Source of the DNA: an uncultured Carboxylicivirga sp.
GTDB lineage: Bacteria > Bacteroidota > Bacteroidia > Bacteroidales > Marinilabiliaceae
DNA: 64,000 bases
Reading direction: 5' to 3'
Assembly (NCBI RefSeq): GCF_963674565.1
Contig: NZ_OY771430.1
Span: 3,968,001 to 4,032,000, forward strand
The number at the start of each line of letters is the position of its first letter. The stretch's first letter is position 1. The translations under genes and the position numbers were made by a program. Shown in pieces: positions 14,937 to 24,998 of this stretch. A model generated the notes under the pieces. It was given only the letters and a program-made list of their open reading frames with translations. It searched no databases and had not been told where the DNA came from.

Positions 14937-17888
14937 ATGAAAAAATCATTGTTAAATGCAAGGTATAAAAGTCTTTTATGCCTGATCGGAGGAATCTTAA
15001 TTTCCTTCAACTCGTTTGCTCAAAAAAAGAGCATTACGGGTACCGTTACAGACGAAACCAATATGCCTGTACCGGGTGTATCAGTTATGGTGAAGGGAAC
15101 CGCTCAGGGAACCATCACCGGCATGGATGGAACATTTTTATTAGAAGCTGAAATAAGTGATGATGCAGTACTTGTATTCAGTTTTATTGGCCTTGAAACA
15201 CAGGAAATACCTGTAGGAGAAAAGAACTATTTCGCTGTTACCATGAAAGATGAAATAATGGGTATCAACGAAGTGGTTGTTGTAGGTTATGGTACGCAGA
15301 AAAAGAAAGATATTACCGGTTCTGTTGCTTTGGTAGATGCCGAGGAACTGGAATCACGTCCTAATACTCAGTTAGGTTCCTTAATACAGGGGCGTGCTGC
15401 CGGCGTACGTGTAGCATCCAGCTCCGGAAAACCTTCACAAGGGTTAAGCATTCGTGTAAGAGGAACCAACTCTATTACAGCAGGAAGTGAACCTTTGTAT
15501 GTTATTGATGGTATCCCAACCAGCGACACACGCTCCATCAACCCGGCTGATGTAGAAACCATGACTATTTTGAAAGATGCTTCTTCAGCAGCAATTTATG
15601 GAGCTCAGGGAGCAAACGGGGTGGTTTTGATCACAACCAAGCAGGGTAAAGGAGGGAAACCAAAAGTTAATCTGGATGCCTATACTGGTTTTTCTGAAGT
15701 TTGGAAAACACTGGATGTATTGAATGGTGAACAGTACCGTGATTTAATGACCGAGATGGGACAATCAACTGATTGGAACCGTTATAATAAAAACACCGAT
15801 TGGCAGAATGAGGTTTTCCGTCGTGGTGTTTCTCAAAACTATCAGCTATCCTTATCGGGTAAAAGTGAAAACACTACCTATTACGTATCAGGTGGTTGGG
15901 TGCAGCAAGTTGGAGCCGTTCGAAGTTCAGAGATGGACCGTGCAAACTTTAAAGTAAACCTGGATCAGGAAGTAAATGATTGGTTAAGTGTTGGAACTCG
16001 TATTGCCTACACCAAATACCGCGATGTTGATGTAAACGATGGAAGTGCAGTCAATAATGGAGGCGTACTTATTGGTTCCATTAATACTCCTTCTGTAATA
16101 GGAATCTATAACGAAGATGGAACCTTCACTAGCAATCCATTCCAAAACTGGGAAAATCCGGTTGCCAGTACCGATGGTTCAGATCGTGAATACAAAAGCG
16201 AACGTTTCCTTGGAAATATGTACCTGAAAGTAAACTTCTTAAAGGATTTCAGTTTTAAAAGCAACTTCGGAGTAGATTTCAGTAATGGTATCTACGATTA
16301 TTTCCTTGATCCATATCGAACAAGTTATGGTATAGCCAAACAAGGTATTGCAACCAATAATACTGATCGTAAGACTTACTGGATGGCTGAAAATACTCTT
16401 TCGTACAATAAAAAAGCCGGTAGGCATTCTATTGAAGCATTGGCTGGTAGTGTAATGCAAAAGTTTCTTTGGGAAAATGCCTATATCACAACAGAAAATT
16501 TTGCCAGTGATGGTGTAACAACTTCAAATGGTGGATCTATCATTGCTTCTGCTGGTAATACAAAATCGGAAAAATCGAATGTATCTTATATCAGCCGATT
16601 AAATTATGCTTTTGCTGATAAATATCTTTTAACAGCTAACTTCAGAGCTGATGCCTCTAGTGTATTTGGTAAAGATAATCGTTGGGGTTATTTTCCTTCA
16701 TTCTCTGCAGGATGGAGAATCTCTCAGGAATCATTTATGCAGCAATTTGGTTTCCTGAATGATTTAAAGGTTCGTGCTGGATGGGGTATTGTAGGTAACG
16801 ATCAAATCAGCAATTATGCCTATTATGGAACAGTAGGTTCTAACAATTATCCTATCGGAACACTAATGCCTGGAACATATCCTAATGCGATGGATAACAA
16901 TGCCCTTAAATGGGAAGAATCAGAACAAACCAACATTGGACTGGATTTTAGCGTATTAAACGGTCGTGTCCAATTCGTTGCCGATGCATATTTACGTATT
17001 ACCCGCGACTTATTGCTGGATGCTCCTCTGCCAACAAGTACCGGTTTTACTTCAGCTCTGCAAAACATTGGCAATTTGGAAAATAAAGGTCTGGAATTCA
17101 GCCTGAATACTACAAATATTGATAAAGAAGTAAAATGGAACACCACTTTTAATATCTCATTCAACCGTAATAAAGTAACTAATCTGGTGGTTGAAAGTTT
17201 ACCGATGGGTAACATATCAAACCGGGGCGAAGCTGTTTTATTGGCTGAAGGAGAATCATTAGGAACACTTTATGGTTATATCTGGGGTGGAGTTGATCCT
17301 GCAACCGGTAACGCTTACTATGTTGACAAAAACGGTGAAAGTACTTTTACTCCTGAAGCTGATGACCGCACCATTATTGGTAATGCCAATCCGGATTTCT
17401 TCTATGGATTAAACAATACCTTAAGTTACAAAGGCATCGGATTAAATATATTTCTGGAAGGATCGTACGGCAATGATATGTTGAATGCAACACGTATCGA
17501 CTCGGAAGGAATGACTGATCCAAAAAATCAACTTTTATCAGTAAACAATAGATGGAGAAAAGAAGGTGATGTGACTGATATTCCAAGAGCCAGCTGGGCT
17601 AACACAGCCAATTCAAGAATCTCAACCCGATTTATAGAAGATGCTTCTTACATCAGATTGAAAACAGTTACACTGAGTTACGACCTTCCTAAAACTCTAC
17701 TGTCTAAAATCAACATCAGTAATGTAAGAGTTTATGCAACTGGTGAGAATCTATTAACATTCACAGACTACTCAGGTTTCGACCCTGAAGTGAATGCATT
17801 TGGGGGATCAAATACTATGCAGGGAATTGACTATGGAACATATCCACAAACACGTAATCTGATCTTCGGATTGAACGTTACTTTCTAA
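14937..17888 (+). CDS. SusC-like TonB-dependent outer-membrane glycan importer
   Basis: Imports oligosaccharides released at the surface through the outer membrane, powered by TonB. 983 residues: signal peptide 1-28, carboxypeptidase-D-like regulatory domain about 33-105 (KSITGTVTDETNMPVPGVSV), TonB box region EVVVVGYGTQ (112-121), plug domain about 122-235 with the SusC signature QGRAAGVRV, and a 22-strand-type barrel to the end (IFGLNVTF). The SusD-like partner starts 15 bases downstream, so the two are surely one operon and form the bedpan-like SusCD complex. Substrate, from the GH16 and GH30 neighbours, is most likely beta-1,3/1,6-glucan oligosaccharides. Confidence 0.96.
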   Translation: MKKSLLNARYKSLLCLIGGILISFNSFAQKKSITGTVTDETNMPVPGVSVMVKGTAQGTITGMDGTFLLEAEISDDAVLVFSFIGLETQEIPVGEKNYFAVTMKDEIMGINEVVVVGYGTQKKKDITGSVALVDAEELESRPNTQLGSLIQGRAAGVRVASSSGKPSQGLSIRVRGTNSITAGSEPLYVIDGIPTSDTRSINPADVETMTILKDASSAAIYGAQGANGVVLITTKQGKGGKPKVNLDAYTGFSEVWKTLDVLNGEQYRDLMTEMGQSTDWNRYNKNTDWQNEVFRRGVSQNYQLSLSGKSENTTYYVSGGWVQQVGAVRSSEMDRANFKVNLDQEVNDWLSVGTRIAYTKYRDVDVNDGSAVNNGGVLIGSINTPSVIGIYNEDGTFTSNPFQNWENPVASTDGSDREYKSERFLGNMYLKVNFLKDFSFKSNFGVDFSNGIYDYFLDPYRTSYGIAKQGIATNNTDRKTYWMAENTLSYNKKAGRHSIEALAGSVMQKFLWENAYITTENFASDGVTTSNGGSIIASAGNTKSEKSNVSYISRLNYAFADKYLLTANFRADASSVFGKDNRWGYFPSFSAGWRISQESFMQQFGFLNDLKVRAGWGIVGNDQISNYAYYGTVGSNNYPIGTLMPGTYPNAMDNNALKWEESEQTNIGLDFSVLNGRVQFVADAYLRITRDLLLDAPLPTSTGFTSALQNIGNLENKGLEFSLNTTNIDKEVKWNTTFNISFNRNKVTNLVVESLPMGNISNRGEAVLLAEGESLGTLYGYIWGGVDPATGNAYYVDKNGESTFTPEADDRTIIGNANPDFFYGLNNTLSYKGIGLNIFLEGSYGNDMLNATRIDSEGMTDPKNQLLSVNNRWRKEGDVTDIPRASWANTANSRISTRFIEDASYIRLKTVTLSYDLPKTLLSKINISNVRVYATGENLLTFTDYSGFDPEVNAFGGSNTMQGIDYGTYPQTRNLIFGLNVTF

Positions 17889-17903
17889 TTCAAAAACTTT
17901 GAA

Positions 17904-19400
17904 ATGATGAAATTTAAAACCTATATATTAAGCGGATTAATTGCTGCAACAGCTTGGTCTTGCGAAGACTTTTTGGATTTAAAACCAATTTCTTCAGAAA
18001 CTACTGCCAGCGCTTACACTAAATTAAGTCAGATTGAGGCAGCACTGACCGGTACATATGCATCCTTTCAGGCCGATGCCTATGTCTGGAATAATGTACA
18101 GTTTCAGGATGTAAGATCAGACAACCACTATGCCGGAGGAGATAATGCTTCTATATATGAGATGGATTATTTGAAAATCTCAACTACAAATGATAAAGTC
18201 TATCAAAGCTGGTCGAACATTTACAATGCAATTTTAAAAGCCAATATTGTGATGGAACGTGTGGAAGAGGTTTCTGATCCACAACTTACCGAGACCCGAC
18301 GCGATCAGATCAGAGGCGAAGCATTATTTTTAAGAGCCTATAATTATTACAACCTTGTAAACTTATTCGGAGGTGTTCCTTTGGTTTTGGATGCAACAAC
18401 TTCAACCGACCCGGGTGTGGTAAACAAACCACGTTCTACAACTGAAGAAGTTTTTGCTCAGATTATTGCTGATTTAGAAGAGGCAACCACATTATTGCCA
18501 GACACATACGGAAATGATGCAAGTATCAACAAAGCACGCGCAACAGCAGGAGCTGCCTGGGCATTAATGGCAAAAGCGTATGCTCAAAAACCAACGCCCG
18601 ACTATAATAAAGTGTTAGCCTGTATTGCAGAAGTTGAAGCCAGTGACGCCAATTATAAATTGATTGATTACGCTTATCTTTTTGATGGTGCTCATTACAA
18701 CAACGAAGAATCAATACTTGAAGTGCAATGGATAGCTGGAGCAGATGGTAACTGGGGCCCACAATTGTTATTACCTCCTTCAATTTCAGGTGATACCTGG
18801 CGTAAATTTATTACTCCATCAAAAGACTTATTGGCGGCATTTGAATCGGAAGGTGATGAAATTAGAAAAAACACCACTATCCTGTTCGAGAATGTATCAT
18901 GGATTGATGAATATTATGGCATTGCCGAACCAACCAGTGATAATCCAAAACCCAATAACGTAGCCTTTGGATACAAATGGAAAAATGCAGCCGGATGGTC
19001 AAGTGGTGATCGTCAGTACCTGCTTCGATTTGGAGATATAGTATTATTAAAAGCTGAAGCTCTAAACGAAACCAATCAGTTGGATAAGGCTGTAATTGAA
19101 GTTAATCGCATTCGTAACCGTGTTGATTTACCTTATCTGACTGCTGATCAGAAAAGTTCTAAAGAGGTGTTAAAATCAACTATTCTGAAAGAACGTCGCC
19201 TGGAATTAGCTCAGGAAGCACAACGCTGGGACGACCTTGTACGCTATGGCGTGGTGGTTGAAACCATGAATAATCTGAATGAAATAGATTTGCGAACTGG
19301 CCAGGCTGTTGATTACAATATGACAGAAGCAAAAATTCTGTTGCCTATACCTCAACAGGAATTGGACAGAAACCCTGCATTGGTACAAAATCCTTTATAG
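17904..19400 (+). CDS. SusD-like surface glycan-binding lipoprotein
   Basis: Lid of the SusCD importer. 498 residues with a lipobox at AATAWSC (Cys20) followed by acidic and polar residues, so it is a surface-exposed lipoprotein. The alpha-helical TPR-like SusD fold is visible: RagB/SusD N-terminal region about 20-230 (SAYTKLSQIEAALTGTY, RGEALFLRAYNYYNLVNLFGGVPLVLD), and the C-terminal SusD signature with ILKERRLELAQEAQRWDDLVRYG near 430-455 and LLPIPQQELDRNP at the end. ATG codons at 17904 and 17907 are equally possible starts. The SusE-like gene follows after 8 bases. Confidence 0.96.
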   Translation: MMKFKTYILSGLIAATAWSCEDFLDLKPISSETTASAYTKLSQIEAALTGTYASFQADAYVWNNVQFQDVRSDNHYAGGDNASIYEMDYLKISTTNDKVYQSWSNIYNAILKANIVMERVEEVSDPQLTETRRDQIRGEALFLRAYNYYNLVNLFGGVPLVLDATTSTDPGVVNKPRSTTEEVFAQIIADLEEATTLLPDTYGNDASINKARATAGAAWALMAKAYAQKPTPDYNKVLACIAEVEASDANYKLIDYAYLFDGAHYNNEESILEVQWIAGADGNWGPQLLLPPSISGDTWRKFITPSKDLLAAFESEGDEIRKNTTILFENVSWIDEYYGIAEPTSDNPKPNNVAFGYKWKNAAGWSSGDRQYLLRFGDIVLLKAEALNETNQLDKAVIEVNRIRNRVDLPYLTADQKSSKEVLKSTILKERRLELAQEAQRWDDLVRYGVVVETMNNLNEIDLRTGQAVDYNMTEAKILLPIPQQELDRNPALVQNPL

Positions 19401-19408
19401 ACTGAGTT

Positions 19409-21103
19409 ATGAAAAATTTAAATATACTAACGGCTTTATTAGCCATGATATTGGTTTGGAGCTGCGAAGAAAAAAGCAACTTACAACCTGAAGGGAACTG
19501 GGAGCTAAGCTCTCCTACTACCTTACCCTTGAATGATAACAATTCATTGGTATTGGATGAAGAGGATCCTTTTGGTAAGATTGTCTTCAATTGGAACGAA
19601 GCTTCCTCATCAGAAAATTATGGTGTTTATTACACTGTGTTTATTGACTCATTGAATGCGACAGATGCGTCTTCTCCTATCCTGTCATTTAAATCATTGG
19701 AGTCAGGCAAAAGTACATCTGCAACATTAACAAATCTGGAGTTGAATGATGCATTGTATATGGCTGGATTTAAAGCCGGAGAAGCACTGGAATTGAAATG
19801 GACGGTTGTTGCCAACTGCCTTTCAAAATCAACTTCTGCTGAAGATGAGATGACGATTACACGCTACGATGACGATAAATTATTTATCGCCGGTGCTGCT
19901 ACAGAAGCAGGAGACAATATCTCGTCTGCAATTTTAATGAAACGCTTATTCAACGGGGCTGGTGAAAAACTAAAGTTGTATGAGTCGTATACCGAATTAA
20001 CATCGGGTGATGGTTTTATGGTGTACAACGGACGAAGCCAAAATGCCATCGCATACGGATTGGATAGCGAAGGAAAACTGGTTCGCGATGGTGAAGCTAT
20101 TACTGTTGACGAAGATGGTGTTTACCAGATAAGCATTGATTTTGATGCTATGAGCATATCATTTTATAAGATTGACCGATTGGCATTAATAGGTTCCCCT
20201 CTGGCCGGAGGTTGGGGATCTGACGAAGCCCTGACTTATCAAGGAATGGGAGTTTGGCAATCAGATATCAGTTTTGTTGGTACAGGCGGTTACATTATTC
20301 GCGCAAATAACAACTGGGAAGGTATCATTAAAAAGGTAAGCGGAACAGTAAATGAAGTGGTTCGTGAAGACTTTGGTAATGCCTACGGTATTGGATTTGA
20401 AGATTTCCAACAATCTGAGGCCGGATATTACACCGTAACACTTACCCTTACTGGTGACGAATACAGCATCAACCTCGAAAAAGCTCCGGATCAGCGTATG
20501 TACCTGATTGTAAACGGTACAGATTCATATGAAATGTCTCTGATTGGAGAAGGAACATTTAAAACAAAGAAATACCTGGCGTTACAAACAACCGACCAAC
20601 TGACTGTTAACACAGCTTCGGATGGAAGTGGTACAAGTTATAGCATAACAGAAACCATTGGTGACGGATCGGGCGATAAGGTATCCGGTTCTACTGCTCT
20701 TTCTGAGAGTTCATCAGCATTTTCTGTTACCCTTGATCAGATGTACAGCATAACTGTTGATATCAATAACAGCGAGTTGAGCTGGCATTACTACACAATG
20801 AAACTCTTCCATTGGGATGATGATGCCGATGGTGGCTGGGATGCCCGTATCGAGTCTGAGATGACATATGTTCATCCATATACCTTTACGGTTACTGCCG
20901 ATTGTTATTCAACCCACGAATCTAAATTCAATTCGCCATGGGATATTTCCTTTGGAGCCAACAACGTATCGGCCTTGAGTGGAACAATGACCAATCAGGG
21001 TGGTGCAAACTTCAGAAATATTACAACCGACGGAACCTATGATATCACCATTACAGTGGCTGATGATTATTCAACAGGAACCTATGAATTTGTAATGCAA
21101 TAA
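19409..21103 (+). CDS. SusE/SusF-like surface glycan-binding lipoprotein
   Basis: 564-residue lipoprotein (lipobox LVWSC, Cys19) in the usual third position of a sus operon. The N-terminal SusE domain is an Ig-like module (about 25-140: VFNWNEASSSENYGVYYTVFIDS). Three or four repeated beta-sandwich modules follow, each with an aromatic-rich motif such as LAGGWGSDEALTYQGMGVWQ and LFHWDDDADGGW, as in the starch-binding modules of SusE/SusF. It probably holds the polymer on the cell surface. The sequence of such proteins is poorly conserved, so the assignment leans on position, lipobox and module layout. A terminator follows the stop. Confidence 0.88.
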   Translation: MKNLNILTALLAMILVWSCEEKSNLQPEGNWELSSPTTLPLNDNNSLVLDEEDPFGKIVFNWNEASSSENYGVYYTVFIDSLNATDASSPILSFKSLESGKSTSATLTNLELNDALYMAGFKAGEALELKWTVVANCLSKSTSAEDEMTITRYDDDKLFIAGAATEAGDNISSAILMKRLFNGAGEKLKLYESYTELTSGDGFMVYNGRSQNAIAYGLDSEGKLVRDGEAITVDEDGVYQISIDFDAMSISFYKIDRLALIGSPLAGGWGSDEALTYQGMGVWQSDISFVGTGGYIIRANNNWEGIIKKVSGTVNEVVREDFGNAYGIGFEDFQQSEAGYYTVTLTLTGDEYSINLEKAPDQRMYLIVNGTDSYEMSLIGEGTFKTKKYLALQTTDQLTVNTASDGSGTSYSITETIGDGSGDKVSGSTALSESSSAFSVTLDQMYSITVDINNSELSWHYYTMKLFHWDDDADGGWDARIESEMTYVHPYTFTVTADCYSTHESKFNSPWDISFGANNVSALSGTMTNQGGANFRNITTDGTYDITITVADDYSTGTYEFVMQ

Positions 21104-21110
21104 AAAATTA

Positions 21111-21153
21111 AGGCTACCCTGATATGATGGATAACTGTCAGGGTAGTCTTGTT
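21111..21153 (+). terminator. Terminator after the SusCDE genes
   Basis: Twelve-bp stem (AGGCTACCCTGA with TCAGGGTAGTCT, one G-T pair) and a short T-rich tail (TTGTTT). It lies between the SusE-like gene and the first GH30 gene, so the GH30 genes may be transcribed at a lower level or separately. Confidence 0.7.
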
Positions 21154-21167
21154 TAAAGACTTAAATA

Positions 21168-22625
21168 ATGAATTTTAAAATCAACCGATATTCAGCTCCA
21201 TTGGTACTTCTGGTAATGTTTGGCCTGATGGGAACACGTTGCAACAAGGAATCAGTAGGTACAACACCTCCACCTCCGGTGGTAGAGGAAGCACTGGATG
21301 TGACCTGTTACCTGTCGTCTTTCGACGGTAGTTCCAAATTTTCAAAGCAGGATGTAAGCTTCAGTAAAGTAGAACTGAATAATAATCCCACCATCACCAT
21401 TGATACTCAAATGCAATATCAGGAGATGGACGGTTTCGGATATACCTTAACCGGAGGAAGTGCTATCCACCTAAAAAACATGAGTGATAGCAAACGTAGC
21501 ACTCTTCTTTACGAACTTTTCAATCATGATGATAACAACATTGGTGTAAGTTACTTAAGGATAAGTATCGGAGCATCCGATCTCGATCCGGAGCCATTCT
21601 CATACAATGATCTGGCAACGGGTGATACTGATGTTAACCTGGAAAAATTCTCTCTTGCTCCTGATAAAACAGCCTTAATACCTGTGTTGAAGGAGATATT
21701 GGCAATCAATCCTGAGATTAAAATACTGGGGTCACCCTGGTCACCTCCAACCTGGATGAAAACAAATAATGCAACCAAAGGTGGTGAGCTACTAAAAGAA
21801 TATTATTCGGCTTACGCTCTTTACTTTGTAAAATATATCGAAGGGATGGCTAAAGAAGGGATTACCATTGATGCAATTACTGTTCAGAACGAACCTTTGC
21901 ATCCGGGCAATAATCCAAGCTTGTACATGCCAGCCGAAGATCAGGCTGAGTTTGTAAAAAATCATCTTGGACCTGCATTTGAAGCTGCCGGTATTGGAAC
22001 AAAAATCATTGTCTACGATCATAATGCCGATCGTCCTGATTATCCCATTACCATATTGAATGACCCGGAAGCCAAAAAATACATTGATGGTTCTGCCTTT
22101 CACCTGTATGGAGGTAGCATTGATAATCTGAGCCAGGTACATAATGCTCACCCTGACAAAAACCTGTACTTCACCGAACAATGGATTGGAGCACCGGGTA
22201 GCTTTGGAAACGATATGGTTTGGCATATCAACAACCTGATTATCGGAGCCAGTCGCAATTGGTGTAAAAATGTACTGGAGTGGAACCTGGCTGCCAACTC
22301 AGCACTGGAACCTCACACCAATGGAGGATGTACTGAATGTTTAGGTGCTTTAACCATTGATGGCGACAACGTAGTTCGCAATCCGGCATATTATATCATA
22401 GCTCATGCATCTAAATTTGCAAGGCCGGGATCAATGCGTGTTCAGTCAAATCAACCCGGTAATCTGAATAATGTTGCATTTGTTGCTCCAAATGGTTCGC
22501 TGGTTATTGTTGTGGTTAACAACAACGATTCTAATCAAACATTTAACCTTGAATGGGGCGATCAGCTGATTAGTGCAAGTCTATCTGGAAAGGCTGTTGC
22601 TACCTATGTCTGGAGTCAGGAGTAG
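21168..22625 (+). CDS. GH30 glucosidase/glucanase lipoprotein 1
   Basis: Retaining GH30 enzyme, 485 residues, with a lipobox-like MGTRC (Cys25), a proline linker (TTPPPPVVEE) and then the GH30 TIM barrel from about residue 75. Visible motifs: DGFGYTLTGGSAI at the barrel entry, LGSPWSPPTWMKTN, acid/base Glu242 in VQNEPLHPGN, and nucleophile Glu337 in LYFTEQWIG. A C-terminal beta-sandwich closes the protein at VATYVWSQE. GH30 members in Bacteroidota glucan loci cut beta-1,6 linkages or remove glucose from beta-glucans, which fits laminarin side branches. The exact specificity here is inferred from context. It is paralogous to the next gene. Confidence 0.92.
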   Translation: MNFKINRYSAPLVLLVMFGLMGTRCNKESVGTTPPPPVVEEALDVTCYLSSFDGSSKFSKQDVSFSKVELNNNPTITIDTQMQYQEMDGFGYTLTGGSAIHLKNMSDSKRSTLLYELFNHDDNNIGVSYLRISIGASDLDPEPFSYNDLATGDTDVNLEKFSLAPDKTALIPVLKEILAINPEIKILGSPWSPPTWMKTNNATKGGELLKEYYSAYALYFVKYIEGMAKEGITIDAITVQNEPLHPGNNPSLYMPAEDQAEFVKNHLGPAFEAAGIGTKIIVYDHNADRPDYPITILNDPEAKKYIDGSAFHLYGGSIDNLSQVHNAHPDKNLYFTEQWIGAPGSFGNDMVWHINNLIIGASRNWCKNVLEWNLAANSALEPHTNGGCTECLGALTIDGDNVVRNPAYYIIAHASKFARPGSMRVQSNQPGNLNNVAFVAPNGSLVIVVVNNNDSNQTFNLEWGDQLISASLSGKAVATYVWSQE

Positions 22626-22756
22626 ACATAAACACATTTTTAGTTCAAAAAACTCACAAATAACTCACAACTGAGAGAGACCTTTTCGTTAATTCACTTT
22701 AGTGCTATAGTTTTAGAGCACTAAAAGTGGATTACGATTGAAAAACCAACAATAAA

Positions 22757-24220
22757 ATGAAAATAAATTACTTGCTTGGGCTTAGCCTTTTTTTTGTTGC
22801 CTGCTCCTCACCACAGAAGCAAAATGCTGATTTGAGCACTGAAACGCAATTTTCGGCTGAAGGAAAAACCATTACGGTTTACACCACTTCAAAGGATAGT
22901 GAGAATAAAATGTCTATTGGCGATCGATTGGCTTTTGGTCAGGCTGCACAACCTTTGGAAACTGAAATTGCAGTATTTGTTAATCCTGATAAACAGTTTC
23001 AGACTTTTCTGGGAATTGGCGGTGCCATAACCGATGCATCTGCCGAAGTTTTTGCACAACTCCCTGAGAGCAAACGGGAGGAACTGATTAATGCCTATTA
23101 TGGCCCTGATGGAATTGATTATACTTTGCTGCGTACCACTATTCACAGTAGTGATTTTGCCAGCGGAAGCTATACCTATATTGAAGAAGGAGATAAAGAA
23201 CTTAGAAGTTTTTCAATTGAGCACGATCAGCAATATCGTATCCCAATGATTAAAAGAGCCATGGCAAATGCAAGCGACTCACTGGTGTTTTATGCAAGTC
23301 CCTGGAGCCCTCCTGCATTTATGAAAGGCCGCGAAAACATGTTACAGGGTGGTAAATTATTACCTGAATTTTATCAAGCCTGGGCTAATTACTATGCTAA
23401 GTTTATCAAGGCGTATGAGGCGGAAGGAATGCCAGTTTGGGGATTAACAATACAAAACGAACCAATGGCTGTTCAAACCTGGGAATCTTGTATTTATACT
23501 GCCGAAGAAGAACGTGATTTTCTGAAGAATTACCTGGGGCCTACATTGGAAAAAGAAGGACTGGGTGATAAAAATATTGTTGTATGGGATCATAACCGCG
23601 ATTTGATTTCGCAACGGGCCAACACCATTCTTGGTGATCCGGAAGCTGCCAAATATGTCTGGGGAGTTGGTTTTCACTGGTACGAAACATGGGCTGGTGG
23701 AGAACCTATGTGGGACAATCTGCGCAACGTAAAAGAATCATTCCCCGATAAGGAATTACTTTTTACTGAAGGCTGTGTGGAGAAATTTTCGCAGGAAGGA
23801 TACCAGCGCTGGAGCAATGCCGAACGTTATGGTCGCTCAATGATAAATGACTTCAACTGCGGAACAGTTGGCTGGACAGACTGGAATATCCTTTTGGATC
23901 AGAACGGAGGCCCAAACCATGTAGGTAACTTTTGCTTTGCACCTATCCATGCCGATATTAATACCGGAGAACTGATTTATACACCTTCGTATTATTACAT
24001 CGGACATTTCTCTAAGTTTATTCGTCCTGAAGCTAAACGAATCAGCACAACAGTAAGTAGAAGCACCATTATCAGTACATCCTTCTTAAACGATGATGGT
24101 AAAATGGTAACTGTTGTTATGAACGACAAAGAACAGGCTGTTACCTATAAATTAATTGTGGGCGAGTGGGAAACTGAAACGACCATACCAGCTAAGGCTA
24201 TCCAAACTTTAGTATACTAG
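22757..24220 (+). CDS. GH30 glucosidase/glucanase lipoprotein 2
   Basis: 487 residues, lipobox FFVACSS (Cys16), GH30 fold throughout. Motifs: FLGIGGAITDASAEVF (83-99), ASPWSPPAFMKG (about 180-191), acid/base Glu235 in TIQNEPMAVQTWESC, nucleophile Glu338 in LLFTEGCVE, and YIGHFSKFIRPEAKRI near the C-terminus. It is closer to the glucosylceramidase-like/beta-1,6-glucanase branch of GH30 than its upstream neighbour, judging by the WESC and GHFSKF segments. Together with the first GH30 it should attack beta-1,6 branches, while the GH16 enzymes cut the beta-1,3 backbone. No GH3 or GH17 is in the window, so final glucose release must rely on genes elsewhere. Confidence 0.93.
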   Translation: MKINYLLGLSLFFVACSSPQKQNADLSTETQFSAEGKTITVYTTSKDSENKMSIGDRLAFGQAAQPLETEIAVFVNPDKQFQTFLGIGGAITDASAEVFAQLPESKREELINAYYGPDGIDYTLLRTTIHSSDFASGSYTYIEEGDKELRSFSIEHDQQYRIPMIKRAMANASDSLVFYASPWSPPAFMKGRENMLQGGKLLPEFYQAWANYYAKFIKAYEAEGMPVWGLTIQNEPMAVQTWESCIYTAEEERDFLKNYLGPTLEKEGLGDKNIVVWDHNRDLISQRANTILGDPEAAKYVWGVGFHWYETWAGGEPMWDNLRNVKESFPDKELLFTEGCVEKFSQEGYQRWSNAERYGRSMINDFNCGTVGWTDWNILLDQNGGPNHVGNFCFAPIHADINTGELIYTPSYYYIGHFSKFIRPEAKRISTTVSRSTIISTSFLNDDGKMVTVVMNDKEQAVTYKLIVGEWETETTIPAKAIQTLVY

Positions 24221-24244
24221 TAACCTATAAACCCCCTAACGACT

Positions 24245-24276
24245 GCCCCTGTTGATAATTTCATCAGGGGCTTTTT
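24245..24276 (+). terminator. Terminator at the end of the PUL
   Basis: Stem GCCCCTG with CAGGGGC, loop of 13 bases, then five T. It closes the plus-strand PUL block. Confidence 0.85.
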
Positions 24277-24341
24277 ATTGAAGCAACAGCTAATTCATCA
24301 AAACAATATCATCTGAATCCAATTGTTTCTTCAAAGAATTT

Positions 24342-24950
24342 TTACTTTATGATTTCATCGAGCAGCTGCTTCACTTTCTTACCGTCCCATTTGGCTGCAC
24401 CTTGTTTCTTCATCAGCAGTTTCCCTTCGGGTGATATCAGAAATGAGGCCGGAATACTGCGCGAGGATAAAACATCGGGTAATCGTCCTGAAAGATTATA
24501 AATAGGAAATGTATAGCCCTTTGATGCAACAAATTTCTTCAAAATATCTGCTTCTTCGCTACTGGCTAATACAAAAACCATTTTATCGCCATACTCCTCG
24601 TAAAGTCGCTGGATTGATGGCATTTCTGCCAAACAGGGAGGACACCACGTAGCCCACAGATTCAAAAATACCGGTTGTCCTTTAAATTCAGAGAATGTGT
24701 GTCGCTCTCCATTCATATCGGTCAGATACCAATTGAAATCATTATCCTTCAAATAAATAACATCTTCTGTTTGGCGAGGTTGAAACATGCTGTAACGGAT
24801 AATGGTTGCCGATACAATCTTTCGCGAGGCAGGAAACAGCATTGAAATTAACAATGCGGTAAAAATAAAATCAAAGGCAATTCCCCAAATTGTTTTCTTA
24901 CGCCTGTACTTATTCCATTGGTCCGACCAAAATCCTTTCTTCTTTTCCAT
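24342..24950 (-). CDS. TlpA-like membrane-anchored thioredoxin
   Basis: 202 residues: a basic N-terminus, one TM helix about 21-40, then a periplasmic thioredoxin domain of the TlpA/ResA type (AlkyI-hydroperoxide-reductase/thiol-specific fold) from about 65. The active site is LWATWCPPCLAEMPS with Cys103 and Cys106, and the cis-Pro loop is SIPASFLI. Such proteins reduce or exchange disulfides in the periplasm, for example for cytochrome c maturation; a CcsBA cytochrome assembly gene is also in this window but 28 kb away. The gene follows the 25661 gene on the same strand after a 48-base gap. Confidence 0.9.
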   Translation of the reverse strand: MEKKKGFWSDQWNKYRRKKTIWGIAFDFIFTALLISMLFPASRKIVSATIIRYSMFQPRQTEDVIYLKDNDFNWYLTDMNGERHTFSEFKGQPVFLNLWATWCPPCLAEMPSIQRLYEEYGDKMVFVLASSEEADILKKFVASKGYTFPIYNLSGRLPDVLSSRSIPASFLISPEGKLLMKKQGAAKWDGKKVKQLLDEIIK

Positions 24951-24998
24951 AAAAATACCTTTGCTTAGCTAGAATATAACAAACGTAATCTTATTTGG

